Both the position numbers and the translations under genes were made by a program. Shown here piece by piece: positions 49,701-59,679 of a stretch of DNA of 64,000 nt. The notes under the pieces were generated by a model. The model did no database searches. It worked only from the letters and a program-made list of their open reading frames with translations, and was not told the DNA's origin. The stretch covers positions 1 to 64,000 of the forward strand of contig JAEQBH010007406.1 in assembly GCA_016808115.1 (NCBI GenBank), read 5' to 3'. Source of the stretch: Tetrastigma voinierianum (taxonomy: Eukaryota; Streptophyta; Magnoliopsida; Vitales; Vitaceae). The number at the start of each line of letters is the position of its first letter. The stretch's first letter is position 1.

Positions 49701-52700
49701 TTCAGATCATTTCCTAGTTATGCTTGTAGGAGGAGGAGCCTTAGAGGGCGAGCCTATGCCTTTTAGATTTGAAAATATGTGGCTAAAGGCAGATAGTTTC
49801 AAGAACTTGATCGGTACACAGTGGCGAGTTTTGAGGTGAATGGCTCTAACAGGTATATGCTAATTGAAAAATTGAAAGCCTGAGTGAAGCTCGAAATCTA
49901 GAGCAAAGAAAAGAGGTCTTTGGGAGAGTAGAGGAGAGGAAAAAGTCTGCCTTAAAAATGTGGATTATTGGGATGCAGTAGAGGCTTAAAGACCTCTATC
50001 TCTAAGTGAGATGGAGGTGGCAGCTATTGAAGATTTTAAATCATGGGTCCTTTGGAAGAAACTTCTTGGGATCAATCTAGAAATATGGCTCAAGGAGGGG
50101 ATAGTAACACAGGGTTCTTCCGCGAGAATGACAAACTCCCATGAGGAAGAACCACCTTACCAATTTGAGAATGAAGCGAGTTTAGGCTACTAAGGAGGCA
50201 TTTTTAAAGCGAGAGAAAATTGTGAGTGCCTTCAAGGCACTTCTCCTGAATCTTGAGTGATTGGAGAGCTCTGGTGATGGCTTATCTTTCTCGGATCAAT
50301 GAAAAGGAAGTTTGCTGGGCTGAAATCTTTCTTAGAAGAAGAAGAATGCACTCCGATACATTATTGAGATGAATGATGAAGGCAAGGCTCTAGAAGTAGG
50401 ATGGGTTCCTGATAACTTTTTGGTAATTTATGTTGGGAGTTAAAGATGAGATCATGAGGATGTTCAGGGAGTTCTATAATTCAGATAAGTTTGTGCAGAG
50501 CTTGAACACTACCTTCTTAGTAATGATTCCGAAAAAAGGAGATGCAGTGGATCTCAAGGATTTTAGGCCTATTAGTTTGGTGGGGAGCTTATACAAGTTG
50601 TTGGCTAAAGTTCTTGCTAACAGATTAAAACAAGTAACGGGAAGCCTAGTGAACAAAGCCCAAAATGCTTTTGCAGGGGGAAGACAATTCTTAGATGCAT
50701 CTCTTATTGCAAATGAGGTAGTAGACTCGATGGTGAAGAAGAAGGAGAAGGGTATCCTTTGCAAGTTGGATATTAAAAAGGCCTATGACCATCTAAACTG
50801 GAGTTTCCTCTTAAGGGTCTTAAAGAAAATGGGGTTTGGAGGAAATTGGGTCAAATGGATTGAGTGGTGCATATCTCTGACCTTTCTGTGTTAATTAATG
50901 GAAGCCTAACAGGTTTATTCAAGAGCTCTGGAGGGTTGAGGCAGGGACCTTCTTTCCTCATATCTGTTTGTCCTTGGGATGGAGGCTTTCTCTATTCTAA
51001 TTGACAAAGCTGCCTTAGCTTTACCATGACAAAGCTTCTTATTAGGGTATAAGATTTCGAACAGAAGTGGTGATATGGTACAGATTACTCATTTTCTTTT
51101 CACGGACGACACCCTTGTGTTTTGCAAAGCCTCTAGGGATCACATGGCCTACCTCAGCTGGATTCTGGCTTGGTTTGAAGCAATCTCAAGGCTGAAGATC
51201 AACTTGGAAAAAAGCTCTATTTTGCCCGTTGGGGATGTGGGGAACTTGGAGGCTTTGGCCTTCGAGCTAGGTTGACCACAGGGCCTCAGCTGACTTACCT
51301 TGTCTCCCCCTTGGGTATCTTGTGCAATTCTACAGGTTGGGATGGTGTGGAAGAGGTTTAGGAAAACTACCCTTATGGAAGAGATACATCTCAAAGGGGG
51401 AAGACTTACCCTCATAGAAACACTCTCTGAAACTTGCCAATCTACCTAATGTCCCTTTTAAACACCAAAAGTGTGCGGGTTCGAGGCTAGAGAGAAAAGT
51501 CAAAGAAGTTTCTTATGGGAGCGGGGAACTTGGGTAGGAAAAATTCTGTTAAATTAGATCTGGTTTGCTCCATGCAAGAAAATGGAGGCATGGGAATCCG
51601 TAACCTCTCTAGCTTGTATAGGTCTTTGCTGGGGAAGTGGGTGTGGAGATTTGCGAGTGGTGGGAATAAGTTTTGGGAGGATACTTGGTGTGGAGACAGG
51701 CCACTTTGTGAGGCTTTCCCTTCCCTACTTGCTTTGGCTTGTTCTAAAAGGGCTAAGGTGGTTGAAGTTTGGGATCTCTCAAGAGGGGAGGGGGCTTGGA
51801 TGCCCACTTTTGTGAGACCATTTAATGATTGGGAGTTGGACATAGTCCAGAATTTCTTTAGCGATCACGGTAAGTGTCAATCAAATGAGAGAAAAGGCAG
51901 GGTTCCCACATTGGAAAGAAGCCCGAAAATGGGATGTACATTGTTAAAGAGCTATGTGCTTTTGGTTGGAGTAGTAACCTGAGACGGTGCCCATTTCTTT
52001 GGAATAGTTATGTGCGAGGTGTGCTTTTGTAGGAAGTTTGGTGCAGGGGAAAAGAGAGTTCTAACAATGGATCAACTCAAAAAAGGGGTTTCAAATGGCA
52101 AGTAGGTGTCCTACGTGGTAAGTGAATGGGTGTTGGACCATCCTTACCCCAATACATTTGCCCCTCCGTTTGGGATTATGGTTTAGGCTCATTTTTACAT
52201 TCAAGGCTTATTTAGGTTTGCCCTCATCTAGCCAAGGACCTCCTTCCCAGGTGAGATTATTTCCCCATAAGCAGAGACTAGAGGTGTGGAGGTAGTCTCA
52301 TATAGCCTTTTAAGGCAATCACGGAAGGAGAGAAACATAAACGTCTTTGAAGATGAGACTTTTTTGCTTAAATAGGTTGAAACTATCTTTTATTAGCACT
52401 TTAACTTCTTGGGCTGGGAATTTTGTGTATGAGGATTGCTCTTTCTTAAGAATTCTTTTGTGTATTCTCTAAGGGCCTTTTGTGCAGTGGGGTAGGTTTT
52501 TGTGGTTCTACCATTTTCTCTTGTATTGGCACAATTCTCCTTATATACTTCTGTATATCTCTAGAAAGTCACTAGCTTTTTTGTTAATATCACTTCACAC
52601 CTGCTAAAAAAAAAAAAAAAAAAAAAAATCCTTGAGATAGACATTTTTGGATGTTTTCATATTTTGGCTCCCTATGAAGAAAACGATATGCCAGAGTTGT

Positions 52701-55185
52701 GGTTTTGGCATAAATTAATGGAAACAAAGTGCGAAGCCTTGCTTTCAAGGGTATCGTGGGAATAAAGTTTAATAGTATTATTTCTTGATCTTAATAAAGG
52801 TGCTTCTTTCCAAGTGGGTTATTAACTATAAAATAAGAAAATCCTTACAGAAAACTCAAATCATTAGGAAAAGTACAATTGAAAGGTCAGATATTCTAAC
52901 AGTCGAGTGAGTCTAAATAATACAAAAGGCGGTGATCTCATGTCAGTAATAGATTGTCCTTAGTGGTTGGAACTAGGTAAAAGAAGTATGAGGAGTTGGA
53001 GCTTCTTTCCAAGTGGAGTTAGCGCTTTGTAGTTGAGAGAGGGGCGCTGTGGAATGATATAATTGGGAGAAATATGAGAACAGAAGGGGTGGTGTTCTTA
53101 TGACGTTCGAGGAAGGGGTGGGGGTGGGGTTATGGTATGGGTATGTGTCAAATGTCACGAGGTGGACAAATACCTATCAAAAAAAAAAAAAAAAAAAAAG
53201 TAATACGAAGGTGGTGACCTCATGTTAGTAATAGATTGTACTTTGTGGTTGGAACTGAGCAAAAAGTGACATATTGGAGGGATATTTGGTGCTTTGGTTG
53301 CACCCTTGAGTGTTTCTTTTCCTTTGTGTGCTATTGTTAGGTCAAAGGAAGCTTGGTGAGAGAGTTTTCCAAAGGGAGGAGGTGACTAGTATCCCTTATT
53401 CACTATAGACTTTCAGCGATATGGAAAACGGAGAGGATGCAAAGAGCGGCTGTTGTCTTGGCTTGGATAGGTGAATTTGGTTTTTGACAAGGTGAGTTGG
53501 ATAGTAACAAAAGATGATGTCTTTTCAGTTAACTTGATCTACAAGGCTTTAGAGTCGGGCCTTGATGTGTCCTTTGACAAATTATGTGGTCTTGTGTGCA
53601 GCCAAAGGCTTGTGACTCACTTGGGGCGGCAGGATAGGTTTAACTTTTAACTAGCTTTAGAAAAGGGTTTTGCTTTCACTTACAGATGTTACCTATGTCA
53701 AGAGTATGAAGAGTCTGTGGATCATCTTCTTCTCCGGTCTCCACTATGTAAAGGCAAAGGCAAGGGTTGTTGTGGGAGATACTTTTTTCCTTTGGCATCA
53801 TATGGGTGATCTTGGGTTTGGTGTGGAGTGCTCTTAAGGTTGGAAGGTTTTTTTTTTTGGGCTGGCGAAAGAAATAGAAAAAGGAGTTTGAAGTAGAGAT
53901 TGTTATGTTTATTTGGGACAGTGTGAAAGACAAGGCATGAGATTGCTAGGAATGAGTTGTTCCATACAAGGCATTAAGACTTCTTTTGTTTTCTTTTTTG
54001 GTCAAAGACTAAATTTTCTATATTGGGTGATTCATGGACTTTAGTTAAATTCTCATTGATTAGATTGGTTTGTAATTAGGGACCGAGGGGCTACTTTGAA
54101 AATCCCGATTGTCTTTTGTGTGGTCTTGGGGAGTAGTGTTTTTCTTTTTTGTAATCTCTAGGTCACAACTTTGGTACTTTCTGTTTACTTATCAAAATAA
54201 AATAAATAAATAAAAAAGAAGAAAGAAAAAAATTATGACCTTTTGCAATAGTGGCATGTTATTTGTCTAAAAATGTGTTTGTTTATTTCATCTATAAGCA
54301 TTTAAAAATGCAAAGGAATTGCTTCTTCTAGAGGTGAGTTCTGAGGCTGAACTATTGCGGTGACCTTGTCATACTTGCCTAGAAGTACTTCATATGATCC
54401 ACTGTCTTTAAAGGAGTAAACATCATGAAGATTCACAGTTGGGAGGAATACTGACAACTCTAGTTAAGTCCATCTGCTTCACCTTGAATGTGTGATATCT
54501 GAATCGCTTTCCCTTTTCTTTTTCCTCCGTTGTTGTAGATAAATGCTTCTTCAACAGATGATGGGCTGAATTTTTATGATTCTGGTCATCGCTTTGAGCA
54601 TTTACAGCTTCTGCTGGTTCTTCTGCGTTCGCTTCCATTTGCATCTAGAACATTGCAAAGTCGAGCAATACAGGTATTATCTCCATGTTTTTGATTGTGC
54701 TGTTTAAGTCCCTTCCTGAATTTTTTGTTTTTAGTTTCTGAACTGTTCCTTTCTATATGATTTCAGGATCTTCTGTTTTTGGCTTGCAGTCATCCAGAAA
54801 ATAGAAGCAGTCTTACTAAAATGGAGGAGTGGCCTGAGTGGATTTTGGAGGTCCTGATTTCCAATTATGAGGTATATTCTCCATGCAATATAGGATTCTT
54901 CTCTTGTTATACTTCCATTTTTTTTTTTGCCAAATGTGGGAAAAACAGGACGCATAGTTCCAATTGGCTAGAGAAGTTATATGCTGTGCAATTGAAAAAC
55001 TGTTCTAGTTTGTTTCGATGTACTTTGGGCTTCTTGTTTTCCTATTCCAGTTACATTGCTTGTTTCTGCAGATGGCTTCAAATAAAGATTCAACTTCTTC
55101 AAATTTTAGTGACATAGAAGACCTCATACACAATTTCCTGATTATCATTTTAGAGCATTCGATGCGGCAGAAGGATGGCTGGAAG
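35756..55185 (+). CDS. BCHC2: BEACH domain-containing protein C2-like gene, 5' part (six visible exons)
   Basis: Recognised from its long conserved N-terminal half. BEACH proteins are very large scaffolds in membrane trafficking. The visible part covers the armadillo-like N-terminus and a concanavalin A-like (LamG-type) domain, shared with the neurobeachin/LRBA family. The PH-BEACH and WD40 domains must lie beyond the window. Splice joins: 37777/38290, about 39040/41184, 41883/54539, 54673/54767, 54871/55072, then a donor at 55186. Exons 4-6 are clean, while exons 1-3 contain several frameshifts and stops (about 35783, 36800, 38660, 38880 and 41677). Introns are retained, so it is not a processed copy. 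It is either a recently broken gene or a real gene with consensus errors. Confidence 0.85.
37042..37140 (+). repeat. BCHC2: Polyalanine-coding GCA/GCT tract in BCHC2 exon 1
   Basis: Two alanine runs (TAAAAIAAAAAAKSGKSS and AAAAASALAGEG) are coded by mixed GCA, GCT and GCC codons inside the ConA-like domain. Mixed codons make simple slippage less likely. A minus-strand frame over this stretch is a shadow. Confidence 0.8.
37778..38289 (+). other. BCHC2 intron 1
   Basis: Starts GTGTCTC and ends CGTTTCAG, 512 bases, T-rich. The joined codon restores S-A-G-I-L-R-R-P. Confidence 0.85.
38290..39040 (+). CDS. BCHC2: BCHC2 exon 2
   Basis: Starts ILRRPAEVLGQVHVATRMRP. Three frames must be used in turn: up to about 38655, 38663-38884 (SLCQSQKSNHTLKVKLFSML), and 38856-39041 (VDTFSLHEATRPVGEVNAL). 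A one-base loss near 38660 and another near 38870 explain the shifts. The 3' edge is uncertain, because the conserved sequence fades at about 39020 (VEDAVW) and no clear donor is seen. Confidence 0.7.
39041..41183 (+). other. BCHC2 intron 2
   Basis: About 2.1 kb between exons 2 and 3. A short AT-rich palindromic stretch is at 39066-39110. Frames at 39225-39668 on both strands have no known protein. A few codons of the expected protein between exons 2 and 3 are not found and may be lost or sit in a small unrecognised exon here. Confidence 0.6.
41184..41883 (+). CDS. BCHC2: BCHC2 exon 3
   Basis: Reads ARVLHLIYRLVVQPNTSRAH, then IETLLVLLQRE and SYEIDCEPE. The frame stops at 41677 (GIIGLPG then stop). 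Coding similarity continues in another frame with STPADMT and ends MTSNVYTALLGAS before the donor TCG|GTATGTG at 41883/41884. The acceptor is weak: TTTCGGCTGCCAGG stands where TTTCAG plus GTTGCCAGG would be expected, so the first bases are uncertain. Confidence 0.75.
41884..46061. other. BCHC2 intron 3, left part: LINE debris
   Basis: No host exon is seen. At 41950-42060 the minus strand looks like a LINE 3' tail (ending TTTAATAAATTATT). A plus-strand RNase H remnant lies at 44280-44640. Another minus-strand LINE-like tail with a T run starts near 45233. The rest (42.1-44.2 and 45.5-46.0 kb) is unassigned; short frames there are not convincing. Confidence 0.5.
44280..44640 (+). pseudogene. 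LINE-type RNase H (RVT_3) remnant in intron 3
   Basis: The plus strand reads ECMALRDIILAAKNKRFLDL, then KIVVDCYNKKINTPSSIMLL, then HVYRTNRILDCLAKLKKE, the RNase H-like domain of plant non-LTR elements. Stops lie at about 44385 and 44473. It is the same domain type as the remnant at 33245-33860, but on the opposite strand. Confidence 0.65.
46062..46430 (+). repeat. 191-bp tandem duplication upstream of the LINE
   Basis: Unit 1 (46062-46252) and unit 2 (46253 to about 46430) both start GCATCCTAGATAGATGTGG and are nearly identical, giving two almost equal short frames at 46075 and 46266. These frames are by-products of the repeat, not genes. Confidence 0.9.
46893..47921 (+). pseudogene. LINE ORF1, DUF4283 domain
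   Basis: The two frames 46893-47198 and 47226-47921 join across one small frameshift near 47200. The second holds the DUF4283 fold: MEVWARKVWRVKGDLLVAFL, FLEFSDPKEARWVL, LQLDWWSPDIGY and LVRLEGKERP. Such domains bind nucleic acid and sit at the start of plant LINE polyproteins. The frame ends inside the tandem repeat that follows. A zinc knuckle expected next was not found. Confidence 0.8.
47873..48055 (+). repeat. Triple 57-59 bp tandem repeat inside LINE ORF1
   Basis: Three copies contain TATAAAATGGTAAAC at 47904, 47961 and 48020. The first two are nearly identical and 57 bases apart (19 codons), and the third is diverged with a spacing of 59. The repeat encodes SADVYPSKGDYKMVN and a stop. 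Confidence 0.9.
49064..50000 (+). pseudogene. LINE ORF2 endonuclease region
   Basis: ATG at 49064 gives MLKVKILSWNVRGANHL, the start of the AP-type endonuclease of plant LINEs (the SWNVRG motif), then a stop. Further on, GLWGEPWCLGGDFT at 49450-49494 is the GDFN-like block, with T where N is expected. The catalytic set is incomplete and the frame is broken. Confidence 0.7.
50430..51275 (+). pseudogene. LINE reverse transcriptase
   Basis: Open frame 50430-50894 includes FLVMIPKKGDAVDLKDFRPI, LANRLKQV, QNAFAGGRQFLDASLIANEV and LCKLDIKKAYDHLNW (the first catalytic Asp block). A frameshift follows. Frame 51075-51275 includes THFLFTDDTLVFC, where the usual A-D-D reads T-D-D, and LPVGDVGNLEALAFELG. 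RT copies LINE RNA at the nicked target. Inactive here. Confidence 0.85.
51487..52120 (+). pseudogene. LINE C-terminal / zf-RVT linker region
   Basis: Frame 51515-51982 reads GGMGIRNLSSLYRSLLGKWV, FWEDTWCGDRPLCEAFPSLL and VRPFNDWELD, the region just before the zf-RVT domain. The same conserved FNDWE block is in the minus-strand LINE at 63.7 kb. It is followed by the degraded 3' end. Confidence 0.75.
52629..54240 (+). mobile_element. LINE 3'-end fragments with a nested poly-A insert
   Basis: A second LINE piece (about 53266-54240) includes CYLCQEYEESVDHLLL at 53690-53740, the zf-RVT cysteine/histidine block, and ends in an A-rich tail near 54194-54225. It is interrupted at 52984-53199 by a 216-base segment ending in 21 A's. 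Matching 65-base repeats lie on both sides (52918-52983 and 53201-53265). Confidence 0.65.
54241..54538 (+). other. End of BCHC2 intron 3
   Basis: About 300 bases of ordinary intron sequence. A pyrimidine tract (TTTCTTTTTCCTCCG) comes before the acceptor TTGTAG at 54533-54538. Confidence 0.7.
54539..54673 (+). CDS. BCHC2: BCHC2 exon 4
   Basis: 135 bases, 45 codons, open throughout: INASSTDDGLNFYDSGHRFE, then HLQLLLVLLRSLPFAS to SRAIQ. Acceptor TTGTAG|ATAAAT and donor ACAG|GTATTA are canonical. The join with exon 3 restores LLGAS-INASS. Confidence 0.92.
54767..54871 (+). CDS. BCHC2: BCHC2 exon 5
   Basis: 105 bases, 35 codons: DLLFLACSHPENRSSLTKME, then EWPEWILEVLISNYE. Acceptor ATTTCAG|GATC and donor GAG|GTATAT. 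It is fully open and in phase with exon 4. Confidence 0.92.
55072..55185 (+). CDS. BCHC2: BCHC2 exon 6 (last visible exon)
   Basis: 114 bases, 38 codons: MASNKDSTSSNFSDIEDLIH, then NFLIIILEHSMRQKDGWK. Acceptor TTTCTGCAG|ATGG and donor GGAAG|GTTAAT. The remaining exons, including DUF4704, PH, BEACH and WD40 parts, are not in the window. Confidence 0.92.
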
Positions 55186-55426
55186 GTTAATTTTTTACTG
55201 TTTTATATAAATTTTGGTCTGCCTTCTCTCTCTCTCTCTCTTTCACTCATACTCTCTCACACATGGTCACTTACACTTAAAAATGCTTGGATGATTTATT
55301 ATTTACTGTGGAAAGTTCTGGATATTGATTTTGATTCTTGGTCCTTGATACTCCTTTGTGTATCTTGCATGATTCTTTTGATTCTCGACCGTTAACATAA
55401 TTGTTGCCTCTAGTAAGGTTTTTAAG
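55186..55426 (+). other. Start of the last visible BCHC2 intron
   Basis: The intron begins at the exon 6 donor and runs past the end of the window. It includes a CT-rich run near 55225-55260. The TRIM element follows. Confidence 0.8.
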
Positions 55427-55732
55427 TGTTAAAGGCATGATATTCATATTAAACCCAAATCCTACAAGCATGAGCTTTTAGGAGAGTTGATTGTTTAACA
55501 TGGTATTAGAGCCTGGTTTGGTAAGAGGTCCTGGGTTCGAGCCACCTTTTTGCAATTTATTCCCAATTTATTACGTTGTTACGTTTGAAATTATATGGAC
55601 CTCTCTATTTAGTTTGTTTGATTCTCAAGCTCGGAGTATGATACTACACGTGAGGGAGGGTGTTAAAGGGATGATATTATGTGCTTCAAAATCCTAAAAG
55701 CTTGAGCTTTTAGGAGTGTTGATCATTTAACA
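55427..55732 (+). mobile_element. TRIM (miniature LTR retrotransposon) with perfect target duplication
   Basis: Two direct LTRs of 74 and 72 bases (55427-55500 and 55661-55732) share TGTTAAAGG starts, the GAGCTTTTAGGAG block and TTTAACA ends. Between them are a PBS (TGGTATTAGAGCCTGG at 55501), about 140 bases with no conserved gene, and a polypurine tract (TGAGGGAGGG at 55651). TTAAG flanks both ends (55422-55426 and 55733-55737). At 306 bases this fits the terminal-repeat retrotransposon in miniature class, mobilised by enzymes from other elements. Confidence 0.92.
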
Positions 55733-56979
55733 TTAAGGATCAAGCATATTGCTTGATTCTAGGCTAGTTTCATAAGGAGACCTAGAATTACTTTGAAATA
55801 CTGTTGGAATTCTGTGTATAAAAGTATCAGCAATATTAAATAGTTAAAAACTTAAATTTCCTAAAAATTCTCATAATTATAAAAATTTCATTGGAAGTTG
55901 AATCTTGGTTGAATGCGTACATGTGTACACATTTTTTCTATTGTCTAGGATTTGGAATTTGGCAGTTTCTTAATAGTAACTTTGGATGCGAAGTGAAAAA
56001 AAGGTATTGTGATATGTGATTGCTATGTATCCAGAACAAGTGCCTCTTTATATGTTGACAGCTCTATGATTTATGTCAGTTGATTTCCATTATTGTTGAA
56101 ATCTAATTGTCCATCCTTGATTTTCAGAAATTTATCTAATTTCTTTTTATTTATGTATGATAAAGTAGTTGAGTTTTTTGAATTAGGGAAGATGGTAACT
56201 TAAAGGGTTTTTAGGAGCATTTTAATTATTCTATTTAGTTTCTATCTACCATATAGATAATAAATGTGTATGTATGTATCTATAATAATTTTTCCTAATG
56301 AAGAATGATTCGTCATTCATACTATTAGAGGTAGATTTGATGAAAGTTATTGTGTTTGAATCTGCCATGATCTCATGTTTGAACTTCAAATGCATGTTCA
56401 TCAACATCAATTTATTGAGCCGATATGCAAGTTCAGAGGAGATCGCCTTGGTTTTGTTTTCCTGAGGTCTATGTGCTTTTGCCCATGCTAGCATTGGGCC
56501 ACACATGGAGAAGGAGAGCATGATGTAAGTTGTGGGTGGTAAAGGACAGCATTATATAAGTTAGGGGCGACGAAGAGAGGCATGATATTAGTTTTGCATG
56601 GCAAACCCATCAAAAAAAGATATTAGTTTTGGGTGGCGAAGGAGGGCATAATATACATTATGGGCTCAAATCCTAGTAACTTGGGTATACCTGGAAATGT
56701 TTTCAAAAACAATTCTAAAAAATTAGTCTTTGAGAACAATTTTCAGAAACAATTCTTTGATTTTTTTTTTCACTTTACTCATATATATGTATATATATAT
56801 ATATATATATCTTGGTTTTTTTTAGAACAAAAATATGTTCGAAGCACGAAAAGTTAAGTAACATGTTTTTTGTGTTCTCAAATTTCTTAGAAGTAGTTTT
56901 TATTTGTAATGCTTTATTTTTAATCATTCTTCCTATTTGTACAATTTTTGTTGCTAAAACAACCCTTTGAAAACTAGTG
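55733..56979 (+). other. Intron stretch between TRIM and Copia
   Basis: Plain AT-rich intron. It has a TATGTATGTATC run near 56265 and a short TA run at 56790-56810. A triplicated phrase of the form GGYRRCGAAG-GAGGGCATRATAT occurs at 56510-56650. No gene. Confidence 0.5.
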
Positions 56980-57180
56980 TGTTGAGAATCATAGGATATT
57001 CTTAGAACATCCTCTTATTTATGCCCTACCTTTCTTGTACATTATTTTCCTTCTTTTTTTACTTTATTTATTTTTCCTTTTTTTTTTTTTTGCCTTCCTA
57101 ACCTATATAAATAGGTAGGACCTATGCTGTATTTTATTCATTCAATAAAAAGAAAAGGATTCCTTCCTTCTCTCTTCACA
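56980..57180 (+). repeat. 5' LTR of the intronic Copia
   Basis: It matches 61220-61393 through the CCCTACCTTTCTTGTACATT block, the TATAAATAGGTAGGAC box and CATTCAATAAAA. TATAAATAG (about 57107) is a likely TATA box, and AATAAA (57144) a likely polyadenylation signal. Confidence 0.88.
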
Positions 57181-57196
57181 TGGTATCAAGTCATGG
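57181..57196 (+). promoter_or_regulatory. Primer-binding site of the intronic Copia
   Basis: TGGTATCAAGTCATGG starts right after the LTR's terminal CA. It is close to the tRNA-Met complement TGGTATCAGAGC. Confidence 0.75.
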
Positions 57197-57744
57197 AAGG
57201 TTCGGGTTAGAGAGGTTTTGTCATGTCTTCAATTTTGGCTTGACCCATCATTAGTTTGATCTCTTTTTAGCCTCTCCACCTTCATCGTAGAAAGTACCGG
57301 GATTCTTCGCCGCCGTCAAACCTCATCACCGCCAGTGTACTTTTTCGTGACTTCAGCCGTGGCGACCCTTCTTAGGTGAATATATCACCACCATTCGACT
57401 CATCGACCGATCTACCCGCGGTGAGAACTGCGGCAGCGAGCTCCCATGCGCCGTCATGCATGTGTCTTCCTCTAGCGGTTGTCCTCGTGCGCGTGCGTGC
57501 ACTTTAACCCTTTGGCCCTTCGGACTTTACCACTGGCTGTCAGCGGAGTAGAGCTTCGTAGCTCCCTGGATCTTCCATCCGAAGCCTCCAACTTCGTGTT
57601 TTGCCCAATTCTCTCTCCGACGGTTCTTTTCTCTAGAATATTCTGATTTGTCTCGGCTCTTCAGGTAATGACATCATCACAGGGCTTCTCTCACCTTGAT
57701 ACGGTATTCTTGTTTGCTAGTTGATTTTATTGATTTTTCCTACA

Positions 57745-58080
57745 ATGGCTGAAAATGCTTCGAGCTTTTCTTCTTTTATGGCTGGAACTTCCATGATAAC
57801 TGTCAATCGACTCAAGGGAAATGATAACTATCAGTCTTAGGCTAATTCTGTTACATTATGGTTTACTAGAAATGATGTTGAAGACCATCTGACCTCTATG
57901 GAGTCTAGTGTTGCTGCAGATAAACACCCTCAGTGGTAGAAACATGATGCTTTCCTCCGTAATCCTCACAGCGTCCATCGAGCCCCAGACCGTTCAAATG
58001 ACCTTGGGGCCCAGTGGGACACAGTATTAGCCTCGCCTCCATCATGGGAGTAACTCACTTATGCACAGAGATATAGGAGT
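57745..58080 (+). pseudogene. Gag remnant of the intronic Copia
   Basis: ATG at 57745 begins MAENASSFSSFMAGTSMITV, then NRLKGNDNYQS and a stop, then FTRNDVEDHLTSMESSVAAD. This is the N-terminal Copia gag domain. The rest of gag up to about 58600 is too damaged to follow. Confidence 0.7.
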
Positions 58081-58699
58081 TTCTTCATCTTACTCATCTT
58101 CCGTCAACCTATTGCTTCTATTGCGTAGATTGTAGTAATACTCACCTTTCTCCTTACTCTTGTCCCATGGATTCTCGATTACGGTGCATTTGATCATATG
58201 CAGTAATGAGGATCTCTTCTCTTCCTTACTATTACTTCACCCTTACCTATGATTACTGGCTAATGGGACCTCAGAGCTTCATGGTCAAAGGCATCGGTTG
58301 CATGTCCTCCCGTCTTCCTCTTATACATTCCTCTATGTCCCACTGATTCTCCATTTAATATTATATATGTCAACAAATTAATATATGACCTTAATTGTTC
58401 GATTACCTTTTCTCTGCTCTTGTCACCTTGCGGGATCGAGATACGGGTAGAATGGTCTCAAGAGCGCTATCATCTCGATTCGACCCGTCTTAGTCGATAC
58501 ACACTTGATAGATGACCCTCTTGCTTGTCCATTATTAGTCTTTGTCATTCGGGCATTTCTAAGCTCGGAAGATGGTCTCGCTTTTCTAGCTTATCTTCAT
58601 TAAATTAATGATGTTATGCTTAGGAAACATACTAGTGTTTCGTTCCCCCAATGGCAAATCATAGGACCAAGTCTCCTTTGAGCTTGTCACAGCGATGTT

Positions 58700-59260
58700 T
58701 GAAGTCAGTCTTGAAGCTGATAATCTGCTTTAGATTTAGGTATTTTGTTACATTTATTGATGATTTTTCCCGTTGTACTTGGCTATTTTTAATGAAAAGT
58801 CAAATTGAGTTGTTTTTAGTATTCCAAAAATTCTTTGTTGAGATTACATGATAATTTCATACTTCTCGCATCTTACACAGTGATAATGTCTTGGAATACC
58901 TTTCTGCCCCTTTTTCTGACTTTTTATCCTCTCATGGGATTTTTCATTGATCTTCTTGTGCCTCCACAATATGAAATGGGATTCTTGAGTGTAAAAAATT
59001 GTCCTTAGTTAGTAGCTCGTACTCTTATCCTCCACCGTACAGTTCACCAGCGTTTTTGGGGGCGTATCTTAACCTTTTATATTTGATCAATCATTTCCTT
59101 TACGTCTTGGGTAATCAAGTTCCTCATTCTCTTATCTTTCCTTGTCAACGCCTGTTTTGTCTCCCTTCGTGTGTTTTCGGATGCACTTGTTTTGTCCACA
59201 TACTCCTGACCAAGATAAACTTTCTTCTAAGGCAATGAAGTTCATCTTCCTTTGTTATTT
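58700..59260 (+). pseudogene. Integrase remnant of the intronic Copia
   Basis: Frame 58651-58851 includes YFVTFIDDFSRCTWLFLMKS, the first part of the integrase core. A second frame reads ILHSDNVLEYLS. Further frameshifted pieces with FGCTCFVH follow near 59175. Not functional. Confidence 0.75.
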
Positions 59261-59679
59261 CCACCTTGTGTGCTTGGTCACAGTTCTTTATTCTCTCGAT
59301 ACACATCAATGCCATTTCTCTTGATGTCACATTTTTGAACATTCTTCTCTTTTCTCTGCCCCACCGCCTTCTAGTCTCGAGGTCTTATCTCTACCTCTCA
59401 TCTTTCCCATTTCGGCCTTATCATCTGAGTCCCCAGCTACTCCACCTCGTCCATTATAGGTTTATACTCGTCGTCTGCGTACATACACCAGGCCTCTTGA
59501 TGATTCATCTCCTATGGCACCCTCCTCCACGTCACCGGTCTTGCCTTCTCCCACTGATCCTCTTATCATTTGTTGGAAAGATGCTAGTTACTCTCATAAT
59601 CATATCTATTTATACTTTCCTATCTTATCATGGTTATCTTCACCATGCCTTTTATTTCCACCTTGTCTTGTTTCTATTC

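Larger units (their letters stand above)
46893..52628 (+). mobile_element. LINE (non-LTR) retrotransposon in BCHC2 intron 3
   Basis: A near complete but broken LINE, in order: ORF1 with a DUF4283 domain, a linker, endonuclease start, RT and zf-RVT, ending in a 23-base poly-A tail at 52606-52628. It has the same orientation as the host gene. The 5' edge is approximate; the tandem repeat at 46062 may belong to its 5' UTR. No convincing target duplication was found. Frameshifts and stops rule out activity. Confidence 0.85.
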
